From positions 1-64,000 of the forward strand of contig NZ_NRRU01000012.1 in NCBI RefSeq assembly GCF_016583785.1: DNA of 64,000 nt, given 5' to 3'. Below the pieces are notes generated by a model, which searched no databases, was not told where the DNA came from, and saw nothing but the letters and a program-made list of their open reading frames with translations. Shown in pieces: positions 31,041-39,746 of the stretch. Position 1 is the first letter of the stretch. Each line of letters begins with the position of its first letter. The translations under genes and the position numbers were made by a program. This DNA comes from Rubrivivax gelatinosus (GTDB taxonomy: Bacteria > Pseudomonadota > Gammaproteobacteria > Burkholderiales > Burkholderiaceae_C).

Positions 31041-33523
31041 GTGACCAAACCAAGCTGGTGGCGCTGCCCGCCTACCTGCCGCGCCGCCTCCAGGCCTTCC
31101 GCATCGTCCGGGGCGACAAGACGAGCTACGTGCTGCGCGACAAGCTCGCCGACAAGACGCACGACCTGGAGCAGTGGCAGTTCTTCGTGCTCGAGGTGCT
31201 GCCCGGCTGCGAGACCGCCGAGAAGCTGCTGTCGGTGTTTGCCGACCGCTTCGGCCGCGAGATCAGCGAACACGAGGTGATGACCTTCTTCGCCCAGCTC
31301 GCCGACCAGAAGCTGCTCGACGACGAGGCCGCCAAACACCCGCTGCTCAAGCCGTTCACGCGCCAGGGCTACGCGCTGGAGCAGGGCCTGATCAAGCCCA
31401 AGTCCTTCGAGGAGCTGGCCGTCAAGCTGGCGAACCAGGCGCCGCGCCCCGGCGCACCGGCGCCGGCGCCGGCGGGCCCGCCGACACCCGGCGCGCCCGA
31501 CGAGCTGCCCGAGGACGCGGTGCTGCCGGCCGGCATCAACGAAGCCGACAGCCTGGACCCGCGGCAGACGCGCCAGCTGTTCAAGTTCTTCGCGATGCAG
31601 CCGGTCGCCGCGGCGCTGCTGCCCATCGTCGAGCCGCTGAAGTACGCGATCTACCTGCTGCCGCTGCTGGCGCTGGCGGCGCTGTTCCTGGCGCTGAAGA
31701 ACGCGTCCATCCTCTGGAGCGACATCACCTCGCTGCGCAGCGCGACGACGCTGGCGGTGCACGCGCTGTTCAGCCTGGTGACGATCAACCTGGCGGTGGT
31801 CGTGACGCAGTCGCTGGTGGCGCAGAAGTTCCGCGCCAGCCTGGGCGACTTCGGCCTGGGCCTGCGCTTCGGCTTCTTCCCGCGTTTCATGGTGCCGATC
31901 CGGCACACGATGCAGCTCGCACGGCGCGAGCGCATGTGGATGCACGCCGGCCCGCTGCTCACGCGCGTGCTGCTGTTCAGCATCGGCGTGCTCGTCTGGT
32001 ACAACGCCCGCGGCCGTTTCGAGGGCCTGGCCAACATCGGCCTGGGCCTGACCTTCCTGTGCGCGGTGAACCTGCTCGTCGAAGGCGGCAACCCGCTGGT
32101 CAAGGGCAACGGCTACCACCTGCTGGCCGCCTTCGTCGACGAACCGCAGCTGCGCGGCAAGGCCTACCGCGCCTTCCTCGACCGCGTGCGCGGCGGCGCC
32201 AGCACCGAACGCGGCCAGGCGCTGCTGGCGACCTTCGCGCTCGCCAGCTTCATCTATGCCTACCTGGTGGTGCTGCTGATCGTCTACGTCAGCGGCCACT
32301 TCCTGCTCAAGGAGATGCGCCTGGGCGGTGCGGCGCTGATCGTCGTCGTCGGCCTGGGCGTGTTCCTGACGGTGCGCACGACGCGGCGCTTCAAGATGAT
32401 CACGCGCGCCTACGAACGCTCGCAGCAGTTCGAACGCTGGCGCAAGCGGGCGCTGCCGGCCGAGGCCGGCGAGGCGGTGCAGAGTGCCGAGGCGCCGCAG
32501 AGCCGCACCTGGTACTACATGAAGCGGGCGCTGATCGTCACCTTCATCCTGATGCTGTTCCTGCCCTATCCGTACGACGCGGGCGGCGACTTCGAGATCT
32601 TCCCGGCCGAGCGCCAGGTCATCACCACCGACGTCGGCGGCGTCATCGAGCAGATCAACTACGACGGCGGCGAACGCGTGGCCAAGGGCGCCGTCATCGC
32701 GCGTGTCGCCAGCACCGACCTGAAGGCCCAGATCAGCGTCTTCGACGCCCGCATCTCGGCGCAGAAGGCCGTCATCGCCGACCTGAAGTCGCGGCCGCGC
32801 AAGGAAGAGGTCGCGGTCGCGCAGAGCGACCTGGAGACCGCGCGCCAGCGTGCCCGCTTCAGCGGCGAACGGGTGCCGCGCCTGGAGCGCATGTTCAAGG
32901 AACGCACGATCTCGTTCGAGGAACTGGACACCGCGCGCAAGGAAGCCGAGGTCGACCGCGGCGAGGTCGCGCAGCGTGAAGCCGCGCTCGCGCTGGTCAA
33001 GTCCGGCACGCCGCCGGACCGTGTCGCGGCCGAGGAGGCGACGCTCGCCGCCCTGGTGCAGCAGCGCGCCGAGGTCGAGGGCCGCGCCGGCCGCACCGTG
33101 ATGACCATGCCCTTCGACGGCACCATCCTGTCGCTGCACCTGAAGGACCGCCTGAACAGCGTGCTCGACAAGGGGGCGCCGTTTGCCACCGTCGAGAGCA
33201 GCGGCCGCATGACGGTCGAGGTCGACGTGCCCGAAGGCGAGATCGGCTACGTCAAGGTCGGGGCACGCGTGCGCGTGCGGCCCAACGCCTTCAACGACCG
33301 CACCTTCGAAGGCAAGGTCGACCGCATCGACACCAAGGTGACGACGCAGCCGATCGGCCGTGTCGTCAAGGTCACCGCCGTCGTCGACAACACCAGCGGC
33401 GAGCTGAAGTCGGGCATGACGGGTTATTCCAAGGTCGACGCCGGCACGATGCCGGTGTGGCAGGCCTTCAGCCAGGCCGTGATCCGCTTCGTCAACGTCC
33501 AGGTCTGGTCGTGGCTGCCTTGA
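31037..33523 (+). CDS. PqqD-like/M50-like/HlyD fusion: membrane-anchored adaptor with lost protease motif
   Basis: This 828-residue protein has three parts. Residues about 1-100 resemble a PqqD-like domain. A Pro/Ala linker (about 134-160) leads to a multi-TM part (about 190-470) resembling peptide M50 zinc metalloproteases. From about 505 it is a HlyD adaptor with barrel-sandwich (VGGVIEQINYDGGERVAKGA), a long helical hairpin, MPFDGTILSL and a C-terminal beta-barrel. The HExxH site expected in the TM part is replaced by INLAVVVTQ (about residue 251), and the later LDGY motif reads GNGYHLL, so zinc chemistry looks lost. It is translationally coupled to the TolC-like gene. Known relatives take part in peptide or bacteriocin export. 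The cargo here is unknown. Confidence 0.82.
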   Translation: MSDQTKLVALPAYLPRRLQAFRIVRGDKTSYVLRDKLADKTHDLEQWQFFVLEVLPGCETAEKLLSVFADRFGREISEHEVMTFFAQLADQKLLDDEAAKHPLLKPFTRQGYALEQGLIKPKSFEELAVKLANQAPRPGAPAPAPAGPPTPGAPDELPEDAVLPAGINEADSLDPRQTRQLFKFFAMQPVAAALLPIVEPLKYAIYLLPLLALAALFLALKNASILWSDITSLRSATTLAVHALFSLVTINLAVVVTQSLVAQKFRASLGDFGLGLRFGFFPRFMVPIRHTMQLARRERMWMHAGPLLTRVLLFSIGVLVWYNARGRFEGLANIGLGLTFLCAVNLLVEGGNPLVKGNGYHLLAAFVDEPQLRGKAYRAFLDRVRGGASTERGQALLATFALASFIYAYLVVLLIVYVSGHFLLKEMRLGGAALIVVVGLGVFLTVRTTRRFKMITRAYERSQQFERWRKRALPAEAGEAVQSAEAPQSRTWYYMKRALIVTFILMLFLPYPYDAGGDFEIFPAERQVITTDVGGVIEQINYDGGERVAKGAVIARVASTDLKAQISVFDARISAQKAVIADLKSRPRKEEVAVAQSDLETARQRARFSGERVPRLERMFKERTISFEELDTARKEAEVDRGEVAQREAALALVKSGTPPDRVAAEEATLAALVQQRAEVEGRAGRTVMTMPFDGTILSLHLKDRLNSVLDKGAPFATVESSGRMTVEVDVPEGEIGYVKVGARVRVRPNAFNDRTFEGKVDRIDTKVTTQPIGRVVKVTAVVDNTSGELKSGMTGYSKVDAGTMPVWQAFSQAVIRFVNVQVWSWLP

Positions 33524-33558
33524 TCGGCTGAAGCCGGCGCTCCCGCGGGAGCGTCGGC

Positions 33559-33583
33559 CACGGGCGGCCGGCGGCCGCCCGTG
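33559..33583 (+). terminator. Terminator after the adaptor gene
   Basis: CACGGGCGGCC at 33559-33569 pairs perfectly with GGCCGCCCGTG at 33573-33583 across three bases and is followed by a short T-rich CGTTTGTT. A further hairpin (GACGCTCCC-type, about 33535-33557) precedes it. This probably ends the export operon. Confidence 0.7.
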
Positions 33584-33655
33584 CGTTTGTTCGCGGACCG
33601 GTGGACAGTGTCATGGGTATCATTTTTGATGTCTGGAGCTGCCATCGGTTTTCGC

Positions 33656-35197
33656 ATGTCATTGCTGACCCGCCTTCGTATCGGTGCCCGCATGGCGCTG
33701 GCTTTCGGCCTCATCGTCGCCCTGATGCTGGTCGTGCTCGCCGCGGTGCTGCTGCAGGTCGGGCGCGTCGAGCGCCTGAACCAGGAACTGGTCGAGGCCC
33801 AGGCCGAGCGCCTGTCTCTGGCCAACGAGTGGTACCAGAACATCGCCGTCAACTCGCAGCGGGCGCTGGCGATCGGCCTGTCCACCGACGAAGCGCTGGA
33901 GGCGGTCTTCCGCGACAAGATCAAGTCGGTGTCGGCGCGCACCAGCGAGATCCAGAAGCGCTACATCGAGCTCGAGACGACCGAGGAAGGGCTGCGCGGC
34001 ATCGAGGCCATGGGCCAGGTGCGCCAGCGCTACCTCGACCAGCGCAAGGCCTTGCTGGCCGCGCGGGGCGACGCCGCCAAGGTGGCCGCCGAGGGCCAGT
34101 TGTTCCAGAAGCTGACGGCCGAGTACATCGACCAGGCGGGCAAGGTGCTGGACTACCAGCGCCAGCGCCAGCGCGAGCTCGGCGCCGGCGTCCAGGCGGC
34201 GACGAACGCGCTGCGCTGGACGACCGCCGTGATCTCGCTGCTCGCGATCGTGGCGGCCGCCATCATGGGCTGGACGCTGTCGCGCGGCATCACGGCGCCG
34301 CTGGCGGCGTTGCAGAACACCGCCCGCCGCATCGCCGGCGGTGACCTGGCCGAGGCCATCGAGATGCAGCCGGGCAAGGTCGAGACGGTCGAGCTCGGCA
34401 ACGAGATCGTGCGCATGCAGCAGGCGCTGCGTGCGCTGGTCGGCCAGGTGCACGAGGTCGCCGAGTCGATCGAGGTCGCCAGCAGCGAGGTCGCCGCCGG
34501 CAACGCCGACCTGAGTGCGCGCACCGAGAGCACCGCCTCCAGCCTGGAGGAAACGTCCAGCACGATGCAGTCGCTCACCGGCACGGTGCGCCAGACGGCC
34601 GAGTCGGCGCGCAGCGCCGACGGCCTGGCGCGCTCGGCGGGCACGGTCGCCAGCAACGGCGGCACCGTGGTCCGGGACCTGGTGCGTTCGATGGAAGCGA
34701 TCAACAGCAGCAGCCGGCGTGTCGCCGAGATCATCGGCACGATAGACGGCATCGCCTTCCAGACCAACATCCTGGCGCTCAATGCTGCGGTCGAAGCGGC
34801 GCGCGCGGGCGAGCAGGGCCGTGGGTTCGCCGTCGTCGCCGGCGAGGTGCGTTCGCTGGCTCAGCGTTCGGCCGAAGCCGCGCGCGAGATCAAGGCGCTG
34901 ATCGACGACTCGGTGCGCGAGGTCGACTCGGGCACGCGCAGCGTCGGCGATGCCGGGCGCTCGATGGACGAGATCGTCGCCGCGGTGCAGCGTGTCGGCG
35001 AGGTCGTCGACGGCATCAGCGCGACCACCGCCGAGCAGAGCGACAGCATCGCCGGCGTCAACGCGGCCATCGTGCAGATCGAGCAGTCGACGCAGCAGAA
35101 CGCCGCGCTCGTCGAGCAGTCGACCGCGGCCGCAGCCAGCCTGCGCGAGCAGGCGCGGCGGCTGACCGGGCTCGTCGGGGGTTTTCGCCTGCGCTGA
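33656..35197 (+). CDS. Methyl-accepting chemotaxis protein
   Basis: This is a 513-residue receptor. TM1 is at about 12-34, a four-helix-bundle periplasmic domain at about 35-190, and TM2 at about 193-215. HAMP follows, and then the signalling domain with the conserved hairpin tip [20 protein letters not shown]. It ends GGFRLR without the CheR/CheB-tethering pentapeptide. The start at ATG 33656 gives the usual [18 protein letters not shown]. An ATG at 33629 is an alternative. It converges on the next gene with only six bases between stops. The ligand is unknown. Confidence 0.95.
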   Translation: MSLLTRLRIGARMALAFGLIVALMLVVLAAVLLQVGRVERLNQELVEAQAERLSLANEWYQNIAVNSQRALAIGLSTDEALEAVFRDKIKSVSARTSEIQKRYIELETTEEGLRGIEAMGQVRQRYLDQRKALLAARGDAAKVAAEGQLFQKLTAEYIDQAGKVLDYQRQRQRELGAGVQAATNALRWTTAVISLLAIVAAAIMGWTLSRGITAPLAALQNTARRIAGGDLAEAIEMQPGKVETVELGNEIVRMQQALRALVGQVHEVAESIEVASSEVAAGNADLSARTESTASSLEETSSTMQSLTGTVRQTAESARSADGLARSAGTVASNGGTVVRDLVRSMEAINSSSRRVAEIIGTIDGIAFQTNILALNAAVEAARAGEQGRGFAVVAGEVRSLAQRSAEAAREIKALIDDSVREVDSGTRSVGDAGRSMDEIVAAVQRVGEVVDGISATTAEQSDSIAGVNAAIVQIEQSTQQNAALVEQSTAAAASLREQARRLTGLVGGFRLR

Positions 35198-35203
35198 AGA
35201 CGG

Positions 35204-36484
35204 CTACTTGGACAGCGGCGCGCCCAGCCCGGTGTCCACGTACCAGACGCCGTCGTTGACGCCGTCCGGATAGGTGTCCGTCACCGGCACCATCCGGTTG
35301 TAGTAGATGAACGGGCCCTTGGCGGTGATGAAGTACTCCGGATCCAGACGCACACGCGGCTTGGTCGTGTCGTTCGTCAGCATCTTGAAGTTCTGCTTCA
35401 GCGGGTCGATGCCGCTGATCGCCAGGTGCGTCGGGTAGCTCTTGTCCCAGAACTTGTTGGACGGGCTGACGACGGTGAAGATGTACGAGCGGCCGTTGTG
35501 GCTGAAGACCTCGGGCGACCAGAAGTAGGGCAGCTGGGTCGGCGGCGTGATCGTCTTGATGACGGTCCAGCGCTTGACGCCGTCGGTGCCTGCGATCTTG
35601 CGGTAGACGAGGATCTTGCGGCGGAAGTCCGCCATCGTGAAGAACAGGTACTCGTTGTTGTACTCGGGCGCCTTCCACATGAACGCGCCGTACTTGCCGA
35701 CGGTGTCGAAGGTCAGCTGCTCGACGGCGCCGCTGTCGGTGTCGTAGGTGTAGACCTGGTCGACGAGCTGCGGGTCGGCGGGGTTGTGGCCCTGGAAGAT
35801 GATCGTGCGCGTGCCCGGCACCCAGCGGCGCGAGTTGCCGCCGGTCAGGTCCGAGATCGGCATCGCGACCTCGGTGCCGGCGTTCGACATCCGGCGCCAG
35901 AACAGCGCGCTCTTGTCGGCGCTGATGTAGTTGACGCGCGGGTCGGTGTCGCTGTCGTCCTTGGAGCCGTCCGGCGTTGCGCGGCCGGCCGAGTTCGGCA
36001 GCACCGCCGCGCTCCAGCTGCCGTTGACCAGCGTGGCGATGCCGATCTGCGCCGTCGCTTCGCTGTGCGCGACGCCGCTCTGGTAACGCGTGTAGACGAT
36101 GCGCGAACCCGCGGCGCCCGACATCCATTCGGGGCCGTTGCCGAAGTCGGCCACCGGCGCCGTGTCGGTGTCGACGAGCACACCGTGGCCGTCGGGCGGG
36201 TAGAACGCGCCGGTCTGGAAGTCGATGTTGCCCAGCCAGAGCTGGCCGTCGGCCGCGGTGAAGGCGAACAGCGCGTTGCCCAGGCCGCCGTTGCAGCTCG
36301 AGCACAGCTTGCCGTTGCGCGCGGAATCGAACTCGTAGTCGGGGATCGCCGACTTCGTCACCTGGACCTCGGGCAGCGTGGTCGTGGCGGCCGGGCTGGC
36401 ACCGGCGAAGGCGAGCAGGGCGGCGGCGCAGGCGGACGTGAAGCCGCCCCTGCGCAAGAGGCGTGAAGAGCGTGCGGCGGGCAT
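35204..36484 (-). CDS. Exported beta-propeller-like protein, paralogue A
   Basis: This 426-residue protein has an N-terminal signal peptide (about 1-38, ending ASPAA). The mature part is rich in repeated Trp/Tyr-containing beta strands, for example GQLWLGNIDFQTGAFYPPDG, FGNGPEWMSG and FWSPEVFSHNGRSYIF. The layout suggests a TolB/WD-like propeller. It is clearly paralogous to the divergent gene at 36.7 kb: the blocks NGPEW, FSPE-x-F-x-x-NGRS-(F/Y)-IF and DPE-x-FIT-x-x-GP-x-IY occur in the same order. A CSSC pair near the mature N-terminus is unique to this copy. The start at 36484 has CTGGAG upstream. Function unknown; a surface binding or enzyme scaffold is possible. Confidence 0.78.
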   Translation of the reverse strand: MPAARSSRLLRRGGFTSACAAALLAFAGASPAATTTLPEVQVTKSAIPDYEFDSARNGKLCSSCNGGLGNALFAFTAADGQLWLGNIDFQTGAFYPPDGHGVLVDTDTAPVADFGNGPEWMSGAAGSRIVYTRYQSGVAHSEATAQIGIATLVNGSWSAAVLPNSAGRATPDGSKDDSDTDPRVNYISADKSALFWRRMSNAGTEVAMPISDLTGGNSRRWVPGTRTIIFQGHNPADPQLVDQVYTYDTDSGAVEQLTFDTVGKYGAFMWKAPEYNNEYLFFTMADFRRKILVYRKIAGTDGVKRWTVIKTITPPTQLPYFWSPEVFSHNGRSYIFTVVSPSNKFWDKSYPTHLAISGIDPLKQNFKMLTNDTTKPRVRLDPEYFITAKGPFIYYNRMVPVTDTYPDGVNDGVWYVDTGLGAPLSK

Positions 36485-36728
36485 TCGTGGAACTCCAGGT
36501 GTTCGGGGCATCGTAGCAAGCGCTGGGCAGCGTCCAAGGGGGCGCGGGGCCATCAACTCACGGGGGGAGGAATGCAATTGGCGCGCCGCAGGCCCCCCGT
36601 GTTCGTGTGTCCGGACCAGCGGCGTGCGTTGCCCTCGAACCGGGGGCTCGTTAAGGTTCGGTTACACCCGCGGCGGCCCCGGGATTGCTTCGTATGCCGC
36701 CTTCACCACCGAATCGTCCCGAGGTTTC
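36485..36728. promoter_or_regulatory. Divergent promoter region between the propeller paralogues
   Basis: This 244-base gap must hold both promoters. CGAACC (36636-36641) and GGTTCG (36655-36660) form a perfect 6-base inverted repeat that could be an operator. No other element is convincing. Confidence 0.35.
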
Positions 36729-37943
36729 ATGCCCCACCGTTCCGTCCTGACACACGTGCTGCGCGCGTGCCGGCCGTCGCTGGCCGCCCTCTCGCTCGCG
36801 GCCCTTGCGGTGCAAGCGCCGGCTCAGACCTGGTCGCCCAACGAGAGCCAGGCTTCGGCCGAGGCCGAGCTGATCGACTACGAGTTCAGCCAGACGCGGG
36901 CCCAGATCGCCTGGAACGACACGCTCGGCAATCTCTGGGTCGCCAACGTCGACCGCGCGACCGGCAAGTTCATCCCGGCTGACGGCCGCGGCCTCGTCGT
37001 CGATCCCGACTCGATGACATTCCAGGACGCGCAGAAGACCAAGAACGGCCCCGAGTGGGTGCCGACGGCTGCGGGCGACATCCTCGTGCACACCAAGTAC
37101 GTCGGCCGCCACACCGACGGCAACTCGCGCATCGGCGTGGCCGTGCCCCGGACCGACGGCACCTGGACGAGCACCGTGCTGTCCGATGCGGTGCGCAAGG
37201 CACCGTACGGGAGCAACGTCGTCGGCGACCCGGCCTCGCGCATCAGCTACGTCGACAACCGCGAGGTCCACTACTGGGCCGAGACCGCGAGCCCGGCCAG
37301 CGAACGCCGCATCGCCGACTTCCCCGACTCCAACTACCCGGTGCGCCATGTGATCTGCTCGCGCCCGGACATCCCCGGCACGCGCGCCGTCGTCTACCCG
37401 GTGACGGTGAACGGTGTCGACCAGGTCTTCTATCGCGACTTCGACAGCAACAGCTCGCAGCAGCTGACCTTCGACGCCGGCCAGAAGTACGAGGTCTGGA
37501 TGTGGTGCGCGCCGGAGTACGGCCACGAACTCGTGTTCTTCACGCTCGTCGACCAGACCGAGCTGCGCGTCTACCGCAAGGTCTCGGGCCAGTGGACGGC
37601 GGTCTACAGCCAGCCGGCGCCCAAGGGCAACCAGATCTTCTCGCCCGAGCCCTTCACCTGGAACGGCCGGTCCTTCATCTTCATGGCGCAGTCGGTGCGG
37701 CCGAACAAGTTCCGCTCCGAAGTCTGGATCTCCAGCATCGACGCCACGGCGCCGGTGTTCAAGCGCATCACGCCGACCGAGCCGCTGCGCACGCGCACCG
37801 ACCCCGAGGTCTTCATCACCGACGCCGGCCCGCGCATCTACTTCAACAAGCTGACGCCGGACGTCTCGGACTCGGGCCGCTACAAGCCCTGCCGCAAGCC
37901 GAACTGCTCCGAAGGCGTCTGGTTCGCCGACCCGGGCTTGTGA
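36729..37943 (+). CDS. Exported beta-propeller-like protein, paralogue B
   Basis: This 404-residue protein starts at ATG 36729 with GAGG four bases upstream. It has a signal peptide (about 1-33, ending APAQ). The mature part reads like its divergent partner: LGNLWVANVDRATGKFIPAD, NGPEWVPT, QLTFDAGQKYEVWMW, IFSPEPFTWNGRSFIF and RTDPEVFITDAGPRIYFNKL. A Cys pair near the C-terminus (CRKPNCSEG) could form a disulfide. No catalytic motif is recognised. Confidence 0.78.
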   Translation: MPHRSVLTHVLRACRPSLAALSLAALAVQAPAQTWSPNESQASAEAELIDYEFSQTRAQIAWNDTLGNLWVANVDRATGKFIPADGRGLVVDPDSMTFQDAQKTKNGPEWVPTAAGDILVHTKYVGRHTDGNSRIGVAVPRTDGTWTSTVLSDAVRKAPYGSNVVGDPASRISYVDNREVHYWAETASPASERRIADFPDSNYPVRHVICSRPDIPGTRAVVYPVTVNGVDQVFYRDFDSNSSQQLTFDAGQKYEVWMWCAPEYGHELVFFTLVDQTELRVYRKVSGQWTAVYSQPAPKGNQIFSPEPFTWNGRSFIFMAQSVRPNKFRSEVWISSIDATAPVFKRITPTEPLRTRTDPEVFITDAGPRIYFNKLTPDVSDSGRYKPCRKPNCSEGVWFADPGL

Positions 37944-37953
37944 CCCCGGGTCG

Positions 37954-37979
37954 CGCGCCCCGGCAGCTGCCGGGGCGCG
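37954..37979. terminator. 26-base perfect palindrome between convergent genes
   Basis: CGCGCCCCGGCAG and its exact complement CTGCCGGGGCGCG run without a spacer. The palindrome starts 10 bases after the paralogue B stop and abuts the stop codon of the minus-strand gene, so it can terminate transcription from both sides. Confidence 0.7.
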
Positions 37980-39203
37980 TCAAGGCGCCGGCACGCTGAA
38001 CAGCATCAGCCGCTGCACGCCCGAGATGTCGTACTGCTGCAGCACCGGCATCGTGCCGCTGGCCTTGGCCGGCAGCTCGATGCGCGCGGTGTTGTAGTTG
38101 ATGCCGGGCACGGCGGGCACCAGTGCCAGGTCGTAGCTCGGGTCCCAGTTCTCGCCCAGCGCGTCGCCGACCTCGAGGCTGCCCTTGCCGCGCTGCACGC
38201 TGTAGCCCACGACCGGCCGGCCGTCGAACAGGCCGAGTTGCGCGTACGCGACCTTGCGCGCGTCGTCGACCAGGCGCGGGCCGCTCCAGGCCAGCGTCGC
38301 CGGGTCCCAGCGGAAGTGCAGCACGTCGTAGTTCTCGACGGTGATCAGGTGCACGCCGCCGCCGGCGTCGGTGACGACGTTGAAGTGGCTGGCATAGGGA
38401 TCGGAGACGGTGCTGTCGACGCTGCCGACGAAGAGCGTCTCGGTCTGCCAGGGCGTGGTCGGCGCCTCGGTCAGCGCGTGGCGCGAGAAGTAGGTGAACT
38501 CGCGCACGGTCCAGACCATGCCGATGCCGCCGGGCACCGCCACCGGCCGCGCGCTGCGCTCGACGGCGCGGTTGTCGACGGGGCCGAAGCCGAGCCCGGG
38601 GTCGGTCCAGCCGCCGCCGGCGGGCCGGAACACGACGCGCAGCTGGCCCTGGTTGCTGAGCTTGTTGCGCGCCAGGAAGCCGACCCACAGCCCGCCCTGT
38701 TCGTCGACGGCGAGCGCCGGGTTCAGCGCCGCCAGGCGCCCCGAGGCGAAGGCGGTCTCGCTCGCCAGCAGCGTCCAGGCGCGGGCCACGGCGTCGTAGC
38801 GCAGCTGCTCGTGCATCACGGCGTTCGCCGCGGTGTGATAGACGATGTGGGCCTCGTCGCCCGCGGGCTGCACGTCGCCGGTCGACTTGTCGTCGGTACC
38901 GGCGAAGGCATGGGACAGCTGCCAGCTGATGCCGCCGTCGTGGCTGCTGTAGAGCGCCAGGCCGCCGGGCGCGTAGTGGCCGCGGTTCATCACCAGGTGC
39001 AGCGCGCCGTCTGCGGTGAGCCACAGGTGCTGCTGGTGGCGGTAGGAGATGACGCGCTCGTTGTCGCTGGCGAGGTCGGTCTCGACGGCACGGATCTGGG
39101 TGCCGGCCCAGGCCGACGCCGTGAACAGGCAGGCCGCGGCAAGCGCGGCGGCGGCCAATCGGCCGTGACGGCGGCGCGCGCGCCGCGATGCGGTGATGGA
39201 CAT
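37980..39203 (-). CDS. Exported BNR/sialidase-like propeller protein
   Basis: This 407-residue protein starts at ATG 39203 with GGAGGG upstream. Its signal peptide (about 1-33) ends ASAWA. It contains an Asp-box-like repeat (SSHDGGISWQL, the S-x-D-x-G-x-x-W motif) and sialidase-like strands such as LNPALAVDEQGGLWVGFLAR and DPYASHFNVVTDAGGGVHLI. Asp-box propellers include sialidases, glycosidases and simple binding proteins. I cannot see a full set of sialidase catalytic residues, so enzyme activity is not claimed. It diverges from the large synthase operon. Confidence 0.72.
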   Translation of the reverse strand: MSITASRRARRRHGRLAAAALAAACLFTASAWAGTQIRAVETDLASDNERVISYRHQQHLWLTADGALHLVMNRGHYAPGGLALYSSHDGGISWQLSHAFAGTDDKSTGDVQPAGDEAHIVYHTAANAVMHEQLRYDAVARAWTLLASETAFASGRLAALNPALAVDEQGGLWVGFLARNKLSNQGQLRVVFRPAGGGWTDPGLGFGPVDNRAVERSARPVAVPGGIGMVWTVREFTYFSRHALTEAPTTPWQTETLFVGSVDSTVSDPYASHFNVVTDAGGGVHLITVENYDVLHFRWDPATLAWSGPRLVDDARKVAYAQLGLFDGRPVVGYSVQRGKGSLEVGDALGENWDPSYDLALVPAVPGINYNTARIELPAKASGTMPVLQQYDISGVQRLMLFSVPAP

Positions 39204-39746
39204 CGTGTTCCCTCCGGATCTGGTTTTGCGCGGCCGACGGTGGCCCGCGCGACCGGGCGCGAGCACGCTCCGGGCCGGTTGCGGCGGCCCGCTCCCCCCG
39301 GTTCCCGGGATCGCACGCGCCGAGCGGCGCAAACGGCATCGGACTTGCACGGGACGTTTTGTGTCGCGCTTGTTTCCCGCCATTGCCGAGTTCTTCGCAC
39401 CGTATTTGCACGTCGGGCGTTCACGTTCGGCCGTGCACCGTGCGGTAGTGCTCGGCGCCTCGTGCGCGAGCCCCCTCGGGTGGGTGACGCACGCCTTGCG
39501 AGTGCCGGTCTTCACTCGTTCTCGTGATAACTTCAGTACGAAATTGGTGCACGGGAAGACGAGGTCGGAGCGCGGCCCCACCGAACCGGGGTTACCAGGC
39601 CTCACGATGTTTCCAGTTCCCGTCGTCCGCCCCTTTCTTCACATCGCCTCACGCCCCCGACGCGTGCCGTCACGCCATGTGACGCATTGCGCGCGGCGTG
39701 GAGCCGTCCCGGCCGCATGCGGCCAGCATGTCGTCCAGCCTCCAAG
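39204..39746. promoter_or_regulatory. Long intergenic region upstream of the synthase operon
   Basis: This 543-base gap is somewhat AT-richer than its surroundings, especially 39490-39560, as expected for a promoter region. It must serve the divergent propeller gene and the synthase operon. Open frames crossing it have no recognisable product or normal composition. I could not assign a confident -35/-10 pair or operator. Confidence 0.4.

Noticed and set aside
31037-33523. Calling the large adaptor an active zinc metalloprotease
   Set aside because: No HExxH is found in the membrane part, so activity is not supported.
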